A stretch of 62,081 nucleotides of DNA from Acidobacteriota bacterium (GTDB lineage: Bacteria > Acidobacteriota > Thermoanaerobaculia > Multivoradales > JAHZIX01), in NCBI GenBank assembly GCA_034211275.1, contig JAXHTF010000015.1:1-62081 (forward strand). Direction: 5' to 3'. A program made the translations under genes and the position numbers. Shown here piece after piece: positions 16,690 through 25,602 of this stretch. Each line of letters begins with the position of its first letter. The first letter of the stretch is position 1. The notes under the pieces were generated by a model. It saw nothing but the letters and a program-made list of their open reading frames with translations, had not been told where the DNA came from and did no database searches.

Positions 16690-18192
16690 TTAGAACTGGA
16701 AGTAGATGAACGCGGTCTGGCCGCGGAGGTAGACCAGGCAGAAAGCCAGGAGCACTCCCAGCAGCGCTCCTTCCCCCAAGGAATAGACCCAGTTTAGGGC
16801 TTTTTGTTGGGGGCGGAAGGAGCCGGTCTCCGTTGATTGGGCATCGAGGAGGCTCAGCCAGCGCTCTGCCGCCCGCCCCACCCATGGTGCTATCCATACC
16901 AGGAGCATCAACACCGTGGTGTGCAGGTAGAAGGTGCCGCTGAGAGCTCGGTGAGCGTGATCCCAGGGAGTGAGCAGGTGAGCGCTCAAGGTCCACGCCT
17001 GCTCGACTCCGACGGAGCGAAACCAGATCCAGCCGAAGGAGACGAAGCCGAAGGTGGCGAGGATGCTGGCCACGAGCTGCAGCCGGGTTCCCAGAGAGCC
17101 CAGAGGGCTGGTCTGCTGTGCGGTGCGGCGCCGCGCCGCGGGCTTCCGGCGATGAAAGGTCAGCACGTGGTATCCGGCGATGAGCACGCCGTGGTAGAAG
17201 CCCCAGAGCACGAAGGTCCAGCCTGCACCGTGCCACACCCCGCATAGGGTCATGGCCACCAGCGCCGCCCAGCACAGTCCGCCCAATCCGGGACGGCCGC
17301 TGGCCAGGGGGTAGAAGAGGTAGTCGCGGATCCAGCGGGACAGGGAGATGTGCCAGCGAGCCCAGAAGTCCGCCGGCGAGGTGGCGCTGTAGGGGAAGTT
17401 GAAGTTCTCCACCAGGCGCAGGCCGCACAGCCGGGCGGAGCCGATGGCGATGCGGGTGTAGGCGGAGAAATCGAAGTAGATCTGCAGCCCGAAGGCCACC
17501 GCCATGATCACCACGTCGGTGCTGCCCAGGACATCCGGAGAGCGGGCGAAGGCTCGGTCAACGGCGGGGGCCAGACCGTCCGCCAGCACGATCTTGACGA
17601 ACAGGCCGGTGACGATCCAGCGAGCTCCCAGGCGCACGTCCTCTGGGCGAATCTTCCAATCCGCCGTCACCTGCGGCAGAAACTCCTTGGCGCGCATGAT
17701 GGGGCCGGCGATGAGCTGCGGGAAGTAGGTGATGTAGAGCTGGAAATCCCAGAAGCTGTGGAGCTTCTCCCGCTTTCTCATCAGGTCGACGATGTAGCTC
17801 ATGGCCTGGAAGAGATAGAAGGAAATGCCCAGGGGGAGCACCAATCCCAGCGGCTCGAAGGGCGCCGGCAGCCCTACCCAGCCGGTGACCACGCCCAGGT
17901 TGACGATCAGCCAGTCCAGGTACTTGAACACCGCCAGCAACACCAGGTTGCCGGCGAGGATGACGGCGCCGCGCCGGCTGCGGTCCTCGGCGCCGGTGAT
18001 CCAGCGGGCTCCCAGATGATTGAACACGACGCTGCCCAGGAGCAGGAAGAGATAGGGCCAGTGCCAAGAGGCGTAGAAGAGATAGGACGCGGCGAGGAGC
18101 CAGGCGCGGCGCTGGCGGCGTCCCGACAGCAGCCACAGCACCGCCACCACCGCGGCGAGGAAGAACCAATAGGTGAGGCTATTGAAGCGCAC
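16690..18192 (-). CDS. MBOAT family membrane O-acyltransferase (AlgI/DltB-like)
   Basis: A 500-residue polytopic membrane protein. Diagnostic segments are LPLGISFYLFQAMSYIVD, YITYFPQLIAGPI, the region FDFSAYTRIAIGSARLCGL, PADFWARWHISLSRWIRDY and the catalytic histidine in LCGVWHGAGW near residue 320. MBOAT proteins of this type transfer acyl groups to extracytoplasmic polysaccharides (alginate, teichoic acid, cellulose). The GTG start at 18192 lies inside the upstream SGNH gene (14-base overlap). Downstream, 25 bases separate it from the acyl-AMP ligase. Together with SGNH, ligase and carrier it makes a complete Dlt-like set. Confidence 0.9.
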   Translation of the reverse strand: MRFNSLTYWFFLAAVVAVLWLLSGRRQRRAWLLAASYLFYASWHWPYLFLLLGSVVFNHLGARWITGAEDRSRRGAVILAGNLVLLAVFKYLDWLIVNLGVVTGWVGLPAPFEPLGLVLPLGISFYLFQAMSYIVDLMRKREKLHSFWDFQLYITYFPQLIAGPIMRAKEFLPQVTADWKIRPEDVRLGARWIVTGLFVKIVLADGLAPAVDRAFARSPDVLGSTDVVIMAVAFGLQIYFDFSAYTRIAIGSARLCGLRLVENFNFPYSATSPADFWARWHISLSRWIRDYLFYPLASGRPGLGGLCWAALVAMTLCGVWHGAGWTFVLWGFYHGVLIAGYHVLTFHRRKPAARRRTAQQTSPLGSLGTRLQLVASILATFGFVSFGWIWFRSVGVEQAWTLSAHLLTPWDHAHRALSGTFYLHTTVLMLLVWIAPWVGRAAERWLSLLDAQSTETGSFRPQQKALNWVYSLGEGALLGVLLAFCLVYLRGQTAFIYFQF

Positions 18193-19339
18193 GGTCCGGG
18201 TCTTCCGTCAGAGCTTGCCAAAGGCCCGACGTTCGGCCCTCGTCGACCAGCGTCTGGGCCAATCGGCTGTGTCCGGGCTCGGTGAAGTGGGAGCGGTCGG
18301 GGGTGCTGCGATCCCAACCCCAGAATTCGTTCGGCACCACCGCCGTGGCGTCCACGGTGACGAAGCCCAGAGAATGGGCGAAGTCCTCGATGCGGGACAG
18401 CTCCTGATCGAGCCGCCGCGGGTCGACCAGGGGCGGCAGGTCGGAGCGTTGGGGTGCCCGGTAGAGCAGCACCCGGGCTCCGTCGGCGTCGAGCCAGCGC
18501 AGGAGCGTGCGCAGACACGCCAGGTTGAGCTCCAGATCCGCATCGATCACCGGGTAGGAGAAGGCGCTCTCCTCCTGAGGCACCAGCCAATGCTCGATGC
18601 CGTAGGCGAGCTCGCGGTAGAGCCGTGCCCTCAGGTCGGGGCTACGGCCGATGAGGGCCACCTCTTCTCCCAGGATCTCGGTGAGCCGGGCGTCCATGCG
18701 GTCAGCGGCACTTCGCTGGCGGTCTTGCTGCTCTTCGTAGGCCTGTCGTCGGCGTTGCTCGTCGAGCATTGCCAGTACCGGCTCGGGGGCCTCGATGGGC
18801 GCCTGGTGCAGGCGTCGGGCCAGTTGATGAGCTCGCTCCGGATCTTCTAGAACCCGGCGAATCTGGTGCCGCGGCTGCCGATCCCGGGCCAGGTTGCGCC
18901 AGGTGAGGCCGAGCACTACCACCCGTGGCCGGTAGCCCTCCAGCGAGAGCTGGCCGTAGCGCAGGAGCATCTCGAAGGGCAGAAAGTTGGGATAGGAGAG
19001 GCGGAGGAACACCGCCTCGTCCCCAGCTTCCGGGAGCCGCCGGTGGAGCTCGTCGATGAGGGTGGCGCCGGGATCCGGCCGCAGCGGCTCGCCGCGCTCG
19101 AGACCGGGGAGGGTGTAGGTGTGGGAGTTGCCCATCAGGAGCACCGTCGGAGCCCTGGGGGCCGGCGGCAGGCTGGCGGGTTCCCGCGGCAGCTCCCGGA
19201 CCGCCGCGGACCGCTCCGGCGGTCCTTCGGGGCCATCCCCGGGGTCGGTCCACAGCTCCGCCCAATGGTTGATGCCGGCCAGCGTCAGGGCGGCGACGGC
19301 GAGAGTGAGCAGCAGATGGCGTAGGGAAGCGGTGCTCAT
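18179..19339 (-). CDS. Membrane-anchored SGNH-type hydrolase/acyltransferase partner (DltD/AlgX-like)
   Basis: A 386-residue protein. Residues 7-24 form a signal anchor, so the rest should face the periplasm. The block TVLLMGNSHTYTLPG provides the nucleophile-region motif (GNSH in place of GDS) and DRSHFTEPGHSRLA near the end supplies the Asp-x2-His catalytic pair. Proteins of this kind accompany MBOAT acyltransferases (DltB with DltD, AlgI with AlgJ/X) and complete acyl transfer onto the polymer. It overlaps the following MBOAT gene by 14 bases and its ATG overlaps the stop of the preceding GT4 gene by four. The central region is Arg/Gln/Glu-rich and probably helical. Confidence 0.75.
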   Translation of the reverse strand: MSTASLRHLLLTLAVAALTLAGINHWAELWTDPGDGPEGPPERSAAVRELPREPASLPPAPRAPTVLLMGNSHTYTLPGLERGEPLRPDPGATLIDELHRRLPEAGDEAVFLRLSYPNFLPFEMLLRYGQLSLEGYRPRVVVLGLTWRNLARDRQPRHQIRRVLEDPERAHQLARRLHQAPIEAPEPVLAMLDEQRRRQAYEEQQDRQRSAADRMDARLTEILGEEVALIGRSPDLRARLYRELAYGIEHWLVPQEESAFSYPVIDADLELNLACLRTLLRWLDADGARVLLYRAPQRSDLPPLVDPRRLDQELSRIEDFAHSLGFVTVDATAVVPNEFWGWDRSTPDRSHFTEPGHSRLAQTLVDEGRTSGLWQALTEDPDRALQ

Positions 19340-20577
19340 CTAGAAGGTGTGGAAGAGGGCTCGGAGACCTCGGAAAGAAACTCGTCCAGCTGTCCGGCGA
19401 TGACGTCCCGATTGTAGGTCATCTCCGCGGCTCGGCGGGCGGCGGCGCCGAGGCGCTGTCGAAGCTCGGGATCCGAGGCGAGACGGTGGAAAGCGTCGGC
19501 GAAGGCTTGGGGATTGCCCGATGGAGCCACCAACCCAGCCTCGGCGTCTTCGATGCGCCGCGCCGGCTCTCCCTCCGCTACCAGCAGGGTGGGCAGGTGG
19601 GAGGCCATGGCCTCATAGATCTTGCTCGGCACCGCGCCGGGGATGACCATGCCGAGGGTGATCACGGCGGCGTCGGCAGTGGCTAGCAGGGCTGGGATGC
19701 GTTCCCGGGGCTGGGCCGGCAGGATGCGCAGGCGGGGGATGGCCTCGTCCCGAACCCGCGCCTCCAGGCGCTCCCGATCCGGCCCGTCCCCCACCAGGAC
19801 GAAACGTCCCGGCTGTTCCGGCGGCAGGGTCTTGGCGAGGTCGAGGATTTGATCCAGTCCCTGAGCCCAGCCCAGGAGCCCGGCGTAGAGGAAGACCGGT
19901 CCCGGCTCGTCCCCGAGCAGCTGCCGGGCCTCGGCGTCGCTCTTGTCGGGACCGAAGCGCGCCGGGTCGACCCCGTTGGTGATCACCCGGGTGGGGATGT
20001 CCGGGGCGGTGCGGCGCACGGAATCGATGGTCTCCTGGCTTTGGCCGGTAACGCCGGCGGAACGGCGGTAGAGCTTGCGCTCCAGGGCTTCGGCGCGGCG
20101 GGTGAGGAAACCGGGCTCGACGATGCCCATGCGAATCGCCGACTCGGGCCATAGATCGCTGACGTTGAGCACGTAGGGAGCCCGCCAGCGGCGACTCAGG
20201 TAGCGGGCGGCGTAGCCGATGAAGAGCGGCGGTGACTCCACCCACAGCAGATCCGGCGGAGTGCACAGCTTGGGGCCGTAGCGGGCGGCGGAGGCGACGA
20301 AGGAGAAGTAAGAGATCACCCGCTTGGCGAAGCCGGTCTTGGCAGGCCACAGGGGCACCCGCACGGTGCGCAGGCGGCCGACGGTTTCCACCACCGGGCG
20401 CCGGGGATGGTACCCGGGGAAGATCTTGCCGGTGGGGTAGTTGGGCAGGGCGGTGAGCACCTCCACCGACCAGCCGCGGCTGCGCAGCCGTTCCCCGAGC
20501 TCGCTGAGGCGCACCTGGGGAGCGCCCATCTCCGGTGGAAAGTACTGGCTCAGGATGAGCAAGCGGCGTTGGCTCAT
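19336..20577 (-). CDS. Glycosyltransferase family 4 (WbuB-like)
   Basis: A 413-residue GT-B enzyme. The N-terminal LILSQYFPPEMGAPQVRLSE and LTALPNYPTGKIFPGY are typical of the WbuB/WcaI-type GT4 subgroup. The C-terminal half has ITNGVDPARF, FLYAGLLGWAQGLDQIL and the sugar-nucleotide region AVITLGMVIPGAVPSKIYEAMA. It would add one sugar to the undecaprenyl-linked repeat unit on the cytoplasmic face. The ATG at 20577 has a good GGAGG five bases upstream and overlaps the AsnB stop (ATGA). Confidence 0.88.
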   Translation of the reverse strand: MSQRRLLILSQYFPPEMGAPQVRLSELGERLRSRGWSVEVLTALPNYPTGKIFPGYHPRRPVVETVGRLRTVRVPLWPAKTGFAKRVISYFSFVASAARYGPKLCTPPDLLWVESPPLFIGYAARYLSRRWRAPYVLNVSDLWPESAIRMGIVEPGFLTRRAEALERKLYRRSAGVTGQSQETIDSVRRTAPDIPTRVITNGVDPARFGPDKSDAEARQLLGDEPGPVFLYAGLLGWAQGLDQILDLAKTLPPEQPGRFVLVGDGPDRERLEARVRDEAIPRLRILPAQPRERIPALLATADAAVITLGMVIPGAVPSKIYEAMASHLPTLLVAEGEPARRIEDAEAGLVAPSGNPQAFADAFHRLASDPELRQRLGAAARRAAEMTYNRDVIAGQLDEFLSEVSEPSSTPSR

Positions 20578-22532
20578 GAGACCTCCTGCAGCGCGTGTCC
20601 CTGGAGATCGAAGCGGCGCATCCAGCGGTCCGCCAGCAGCGCCCGCAAGAGCTTCTCCCCCTCTTCCCGGCCCAGGCCACCAGATGCCCGGTGAGCCAGG
20701 ACGCGGACGGCGTCCGGCTCGAGGTAGGACCATAGTGGCGAGTCCCCGTCGGCGAAGCGCTGGACCACCGGTGCCAGGGGCCCTCGCAGCCAGCGTTCCT
20801 GGGGTGTCTCGAAACCCAGCTTGATCTTCCGCTGCCGCACCTCATCCGGCAGCCATGGCGCCAGACCCCGCCGCAACGGTACCTTGGTCCAGCCGGCGCG
20901 GTAGAGCACCTTGGGGGAGAAGCGCAGGCAGAGCTCGATGAGCCGGTGGTCGAGGAAGGGGTAGCGCCCTTCCACCGACGAGGCCATGAAGTTGCGGTCG
21001 TCCCATTTGAGCAGTCTTGGTAGATAGAGGTGGCGGATCTCGAAGAGCCGCCGTGGTCCTTCTTCCATAGACAACATTCGCTGGAGAGTGTGGGAGGGTC
21101 GCCGCTGACTGGACCGACGGCGATGGAGATATCGCCGCCCCAAAACCGGCAGCTGGGCCAACAATCGCCCGTTGCCGCCGGGGGTGGCAGCGCCCAGGAA
21201 ATGACCGGCGAGGGCCACGGCCCGGCCACGGCGGGCGAGCTCCCGCAGCCACAGCAGATAGGACTGCCAATAGCCCCCCAGCACCTCGTCCCCGCCCTGG
21301 CCGTTGAGCACCACCGGCACGCCGTGTTCGCGGGTCAGCCGGGCGACCCGGTAGCCTGCGTATTGGGACAGGGAGCCCACCGGTTCGTCGTGGCTCCACA
21401 CCCAATGGTCGAGTTCTTGGAGCAGCTCCTCCGCCCGAGGCTCGACGAAGAAGGCGTCGGCGCCCAGGGCGGCGGCGGTGCGGCGCACTTGGGGGCCCTC
21501 GTCCACGGCGCTGCCGGGGAAGGTGGCGGTGAAGGTCTGGAGGTTGCCCACCGGCGGTTGGCCGGGCTCCGCCGCTCGGGGTTGGTGGTCCTTCCAGAGA
21601 TCTTGGATCACCGCCGCCACCGCCGAGCTGTCGAGGCCGCCGCTCAAGGCGCAGCCCACGGGCACGTCGCTGCGCAGGTGGAGGGTGACGGAGTGGCGGA
21701 AGGCCTCGGCGAAGAGCTCCGCCGCTTCTTCCGGGCGGTCGATCTGCGGCTCGTCGAGGGCCGGATCCCAGAAGCTGTGGGCGGGGCTCAGCTCCAGGGT
21801 GTCGAGGTCGATGCTGCGCCAGGTACCCGCCGCCAGGGGCTCGACGCCGGCGAAGAAGCAGCGGTGAGTCTCCTCGTAGCCGGTGGCCAGATACTCCGCC
21901 AGGGCCTCCGGATCCGGCGCCAGGGCCGGCCCGGGCATGGCGGTGAGCTGTTTGAGCTCCGAGACCACTGCCACGCAGCCGTCCATCGGCCGCAGGTAGA
22001 GGGGCTTGATGCCCAGGCGGTCCCGGCTCACCACCGCCCGCCGCCGCCGGCCGTCCACCAGCACCAGGCCCCACATGCCGTGGAAGCGCCGGAAGCAGTC
22101 GGTGCCCCAGTGCTCGTAGGCCGCCAACACCACCTCGGTGTCGCCGGTGGTGAAGAAGCGATGGCCTTCGTTCTCCAGCTCCCGACGCAGCTCCAGATAG
22201 TTGTAGACCTCGCCGTTGTAGATCAGCCAGAGATGCGGCGAGGCGTCGGTCCTCCCGGTGGGCGAGGGCATGGGCCAGGCCATGGGCTGGTAGGAGGCGT
22301 CGCTGAGATCGAGGATCTTGAGCCGCCGGTGCCCCAGGGCCACCCGCCACGGTCCGTCCCCCGCCGAGCGGTTCTCCCCGGGAATCTGCCGTAGACCGTC
22401 GCCGTCATTCTCCAGGTAGGCGTAGCCCTCACCGTCGGGGCCGCGATGGCTGACCAGCCGGGTCATGGCCTCCACCGCTCCCGTGGGGAAGGGATGGTCG
22501 GGACGGCGGAGCAAGGCGAGGATGCCGCACAT
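20574..22532 (-). CDS. asnB: Asparagine synthase (glutamine-hydrolysing)
   Basis: A 652-residue AsnB-family enzyme. It keeps the catalytic Cys2 (MCGILALLRRP), the SHRGPDG block, the IYNGEVYNY loop and the synthetase P-loop SGGLDSSAVAAVI, so glutamine-dependent amide formation is expected. In polysaccharide clusters such enzymes (for example WbpS-like) are thought to amidate uronic acids, which fits the UDP-sugar dehydrogenase of this locus (inference). It starts 10 bases after the carbamoyltransferase stop and overlaps the next GT4 by four bases. Confidence 0.9.
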   Translation of the reverse strand: MCGILALLRRPDHPFPTGAVEAMTRLVSHRGPDGEGYAYLENDGDGLRQIPGENRSAGDGPWRVALGHRRLKILDLSDASYQPMAWPMPSPTGRTDASPHLWLIYNGEVYNYLELRRELENEGHRFFTTGDTEVVLAAYEHWGTDCFRRFHGMWGLVLVDGRRRRAVVSRDRLGIKPLYLRPMDGCVAVVSELKQLTAMPGPALAPDPEALAEYLATGYEETHRCFFAGVEPLAAGTWRSIDLDTLELSPAHSFWDPALDEPQIDRPEEAAELFAEAFRHSVTLHLRSDVPVGCALSGGLDSSAVAAVIQDLWKDHQPRAAEPGQPPVGNLQTFTATFPGSAVDEGPQVRRTAAALGADAFFVEPRAEELLQELDHWVWSHDEPVGSLSQYAGYRVARLTREHGVPVVLNGQGGDEVLGGYWQSYLLWLRELARRGRAVALAGHFLGAATPGGNGRLLAQLPVLGRRYLHRRRSSQRRPSHTLQRMLSMEEGPRRLFEIRHLYLPRLLKWDDRNFMASSVEGRYPFLDHRLIELCLRFSPKVLYRAGWTKVPLRRGLAPWLPDEVRQRKIKLGFETPQERWLRGPLAPVVQRFADGDSPLWSYLEPDAVRVLAHRASGGLGREEGEKLLRALLADRWMRRFDLQGHALQEVS

Positions 22533-22542
22533 GGGTCGGCTG

Positions 22543-24258
22543 CTAGCTTTCCTTGGAGACTGCTTCTTTGGAGACCAAGAAGTCGCCCAGCTGCAGGTGC
22601 TCCAAGCCCGAGTTGGCGAAGACCTCCAGGGCGTCCTCGGCGGTGCGCACGATGGGGAAGCCGTGGAGATTGAAGGACGTGTTGAGCACCACCCCGCGGC
22701 CGGTGCGCTGGGCGAAGGCGCCGACGATGTCGTGCATGGCGGGATTCTGCTCCCGGCTCAGGATCTGGGCGCGGCAGGTGAGGTCGGCGTTGTGCACCGC
22801 GGCGATGAGCTGGCGGAAATTCTCCCGGGTGTCGAAGGTCATCATCATGTAAGGGCTGTCCAGCTCCTTGGGGTTGACGATGTACTCGTGCTGCCGCTCC
22901 GCCATCACCATGGGAGCGAAGGGCATCCAGAAGTCCCGCTTCTTGATCATCTGGTTGATCACCCGCACCACGTCCGGCTGGCTGGGGTCGGCGAGGATGG
23001 AACGGTTGCCCAGGGCCCGGGCGCCGAATTCCATCGGCCCGGCGCAGCGGGCCACCGGCTGGCCGGCTTCGAGCAGCTCCGCCACCGCATCTGCCAGCGC
23101 TTCCGGTCGCCGGTGGGGGAAGCCGGAGGCCGCCAGCGCCGCCTCGCATTCCTCGCTGCTGGGGGCGTCGCCGAGATAGAAGTGCTTTAAGGGGGCGAGG
23201 GCGTCGGCGGCGAAGCGCTCCGCCGCCTGCAGATAGAAGGCCCCCAGGGGCAGGGTCTCGTCACCGCAGGAGGGGAAGGCCTGGAAGGACTCCACCGAGT
23301 CCAAGGCGGCGATGGTCTGGTTGGCCTTGACGTTCATGAACACGCCGCCGGCGGCGAGGATCTTGCGGCAGCCGGAGGCCTGGACGGCGTGGTCGGCCCA
23401 GGCGGTGAGGATTTCCTCGGTGAAGAGCTGCAGGCCTCCGCAGACGTGGTCGAAGCGCCGTCCGGCGAGGCGTTGGGCGAGGGTGCGGCCGAGATCGTTG
23501 GTGCGCAGCCGGGTCTTCCTGCGCAGCTCCAGGCCGCTGTCGTCGAGGCCCAGCAGCTCGTGGTAGATCTTCGCCGTCTCTCGGCTCGCCTTGTCGTAGG
23601 CGTAGGGCGCCATCCCCATGAGCTTGTACTCGTGCTCCAGGGGCACGAAGCCGAGGTTGTAGGTGGTCCAGGAGTAGAGGGTGCCCAGGGAATGGTCCCA
23701 GCCGGTGGCCGCCAGCAGCCGGTCCTCGCCGCCGCCCATGACCCGCACGCTGGCGCATAGGCCGTCGCCGTCACCGTCGCAGGTGAGCACCAGGTAGCGC
23801 TCCTCCGGGTTCCGGCGCAGCCCGAAATAGGCGGTGGCGGCGTGGGTGTGGTGGTGGTCGTGGTGCACCACCGGCACTGCCCCCAAACCCGCCTCTTCGA
23901 GCAACGCCTTGAGCTGCTTCTGACCGTAGTCCGGCATCAGGCGCAGCGCCGCGGGCATCAGCAGGCGCTGTCGCAGCCGCCCCAGCACCTGGTCCTGGCG
24001 CTGGTAGGCGGCCACCACGTCCTCCCGGCTGTGGTAATCGCTGAACACCTGGCGGCCGCCATAGGCCACCACCGCCAGGTCTTCGGGGCCGGCGCCGACA
24101 TGCTCCAGACAGGCCTGGATGGCGCGGCGGGGAAATCCCCAATAATTCTTTTCCCGGCAGAGGCGCTCCTCCTGCACCGCGAAGAGCAGGCCGCTGGCGT
24201 CACCGATGGCAGCGCTGGCGTTGTGTCCCGCGTGGAGGGCGAGGATGTATGGGGCCAT
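22543..24258 (-). CDS. NodU/TobZ-family O-carbamoyltransferase
   Basis: A 571-residue enzyme of the NodU/CmcH/TobZ family, which forms carbamoyl-adenylate from carbamoyl phosphate and ATP and transfers the carbamoyl group to a sugar hydroxyl. N-terminal LALHAGHNASAAI, the metal-binding histidine cluster HHDHHHTHAATAYF, LTCDGDGDG, the GGVFMNVKAN segment and the C-terminal block with EFGARALGNRSIL and VVLNTSFNLHG are all present. ATG at 24258 (MAPYILALHAGHN) is preferred to a TTG five codons upstream; neither has a clear ribosome-binding site. It follows a 96-base gap after a GT4 gene. Confidence 0.92.
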   Translation of the reverse strand: MAPYILALHAGHNASAAIGDASGLLFAVQEERLCREKNYWGFPRRAIQACLEHVGAGPEDLAVVAYGGRQVFSDYHSREDVVAAYQRQDQVLGRLRQRLLMPAALRLMPDYGQKQLKALLEEAGLGAVPVVHHDHHHTHAATAYFGLRRNPEERYLVLTCDGDGDGLCASVRVMGGGEDRLLAATGWDHSLGTLYSWTTYNLGFVPLEHEYKLMGMAPYAYDKASRETAKIYHELLGLDDSGLELRRKTRLRTNDLGRTLAQRLAGRRFDHVCGGLQLFTEEILTAWADHAVQASGCRKILAAGGVFMNVKANQTIAALDSVESFQAFPSCGDETLPLGAFYLQAAERFAADALAPLKHFYLGDAPSSEECEAALAASGFPHRRPEALADAVAELLEAGQPVARCAGPMEFGARALGNRSILADPSQPDVVRVINQMIKKRDFWMPFAPMVMAERQHEYIVNPKELDSPYMMMTFDTRENFRQLIAAVHNADLTCRAQILSREQNPAMHDIVGAFAQRTGRGVVLNTSFNLHGFPIVRTAEDALEVFANSGLEHLQLGDFLVSKEAVSKES

Positions 24259-24340
24259 GGCTTGGTCGTCCAAAATGTGGGTTATCGAGAAGGTTGGCTA
24301 TCCAGAATTCGGCGTATCCGGTGGTCGGTTCAGGTGCTGG

Positions 24341-24364
24341 GCTCAACTCTGCGCTCAACTCTGC
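24341..24364 (-). repeat. 12-base tandem duplication across a stop codon
   Basis: Two perfect adjacent copies of GCTCAACTCTGC (plus strand) lie at the end of the GT4 gene. On the coding strand the duplicated unit carries the last codons and the TGA, so the gene has two in-frame stop codons 12 bases apart. This is consistent with replication slippage. Confidence 0.8.
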
Positions 24365-25602
24365 GCCGCGCTGAGGAGCAGCCCCAGCTCCGCCACCAGC
24401 TCGTCGGCGAAGGCTTCGACGGTATGCCGGCGGGCACGTTCCAGCCCCCGTTCTCGCAGGCTCTCTCGGAGCTGTGGCTCGTCGGCGAAGCGAATCAGCA
24501 GCCTCGCCAGGGCTTCCTGATCTCCCGGCGGGAAGAGTAGCCCGTCGACCCCGTGGTCTACGGAGCTGGGAATCCCCCCGACCCGAGACGCTATCACTGG
24601 GCAACCGAAGGCTCGGGCTTCCACCAGAACTCGTGGCGTGCCCTCGCTGCGGCTGGGAAGCACGAGAACGTCGGCGTCGGCGAAGCGCTGAAAGAGCTCC
24701 GGGCCGAAGCCCCGAGGCCCCAGCAGCCGGACCCGGCCGCCGGCGTCCAGCGAGGCCAGCCCCTGACGCAACTGGTCATCGACGCCGCTGTCTTTATAGT
24801 CCATCGCCCCGACGATTTCCATCTCCGCGTCGGGGTGCTGGCGGAGCAGCTCCCGAAACGCCGCCAGCAGGACGTCGAAGCCCTTTTCGTGGCGCAAATA
24901 GCCGACGAAGAGTACCCGCAGCGGAGCGTCTTCGGGGCGCCGGCGGGGCACGCTGGCGATCTCCTCCTCCAACAGGGTGGAGGAGACCACCCAGCGTCCC
25001 GGAGGCTCGCCGTAGTGGCGTCGTAGATCCGCTCCGTGGGTCACCGTACGGCTGCCTGGGCGGTGCACCAGGTGGCGTTGCAGGCGATCCACGCCGTGGG
25101 CCACCGCCAGCGCCGGTGCCCGGCGCAGGCCCCGATAGTAAGGAGAGGTCTGGGTTTGCTTGAGGACGTCGGCGCACAGGTGGTAAAGCCGCGGCCGCCG
25201 GGGCCGCAGCAGCGCCGGCGTGGCGGCGAAGGGGAGCTGCACCAGCAACGCGTCGCTTTGCTCCTCCAGGCGCCGCAGCACCCGCCGACAGGCCAGGCTC
25301 TTGGGCAGGCCGCCGCGGACGCTGGGAAGAAAAGGCAGGGCCAGGAAGTCGTTGGTGTCGAGGCTCAGCCGATGGTCGAAGAGGGGGGGCGGCGAAGGGA
25401 TGGAAGAGAGGGCGACCTTCAGATGCGGCACACGCTTCTTCAACTCGTCGATCAACCGGCCGAGACCAGCATCGGTCCACAACTGGTCCTTCTTCGGGCC
25501 GTTCTTCCCTAGGTAGGCGGAACGGGCGCTGACGAATCCGAGGCGAAAGTCTCGGGGCAACAAGGCGTCTCTCCCTTCAGCCTGGCAGCCGTCGCCGCTC
25601 AA
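24355..25602 (-). CDS. Glycosyltransferase family 4
   Basis: A 415-residue GT-B enzyme. The C-terminal half is clear: VLFVGYLRHEKGFDVLLAAF, IVGAMDYKD, and SRSEGTPRVLVEARAFGCPV with the two-glutamate E-x7-E type motif. The N-terminal half is less conserved but contains FVSARSAYLGKNGPKKDQLW. It uses a TTG start at 25602 overlapping the stop of the upstream polymerase gene (TTGA); no better start is visible. It would add one sugar to the lipid-linked intermediate. Confidence 0.85.
   Translation of the reverse strand: MSGDGCQAEGRDALLPRDFRLGFVSARSAYLGKNGPKKDQLWTDAGLGRLIDELKKRVPHLKVALSSIPSPPPLFDHRLSLDTNDFLALPFLPSVRGGLPKSLACRRVLRRLEEQSDALLVQLPFAATPALLRPRRPRLYHLCADVLKQTQTSPYYRGLRRAPALAVAHGVDRLQRHLVHRPGSRTVTHGADLRRHYGEPPGRWVVSSTLLEEEIASVPRRRPEDAPLRVLFVGYLRHEKGFDVLLAAFRELLRQHPDAEMEIVGAMDYKDSGVDDQLRQGLASLDAGGRVRLLGPRGFGPELFQRFADADVLVLPSRSEGTPRVLVEARAFGCPVIASRVGGIPSSVDHGVDGLLFPPGDQEALARLLIRFADEPQLRESLRERGLERARRHTVEAFADELVAELGLLLSAAQS

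Noticed and set aside
21030-22394. 454-residue plus-strand open frame
   Set aside because: Antisense of asnB, which has intact catalytic motifs.
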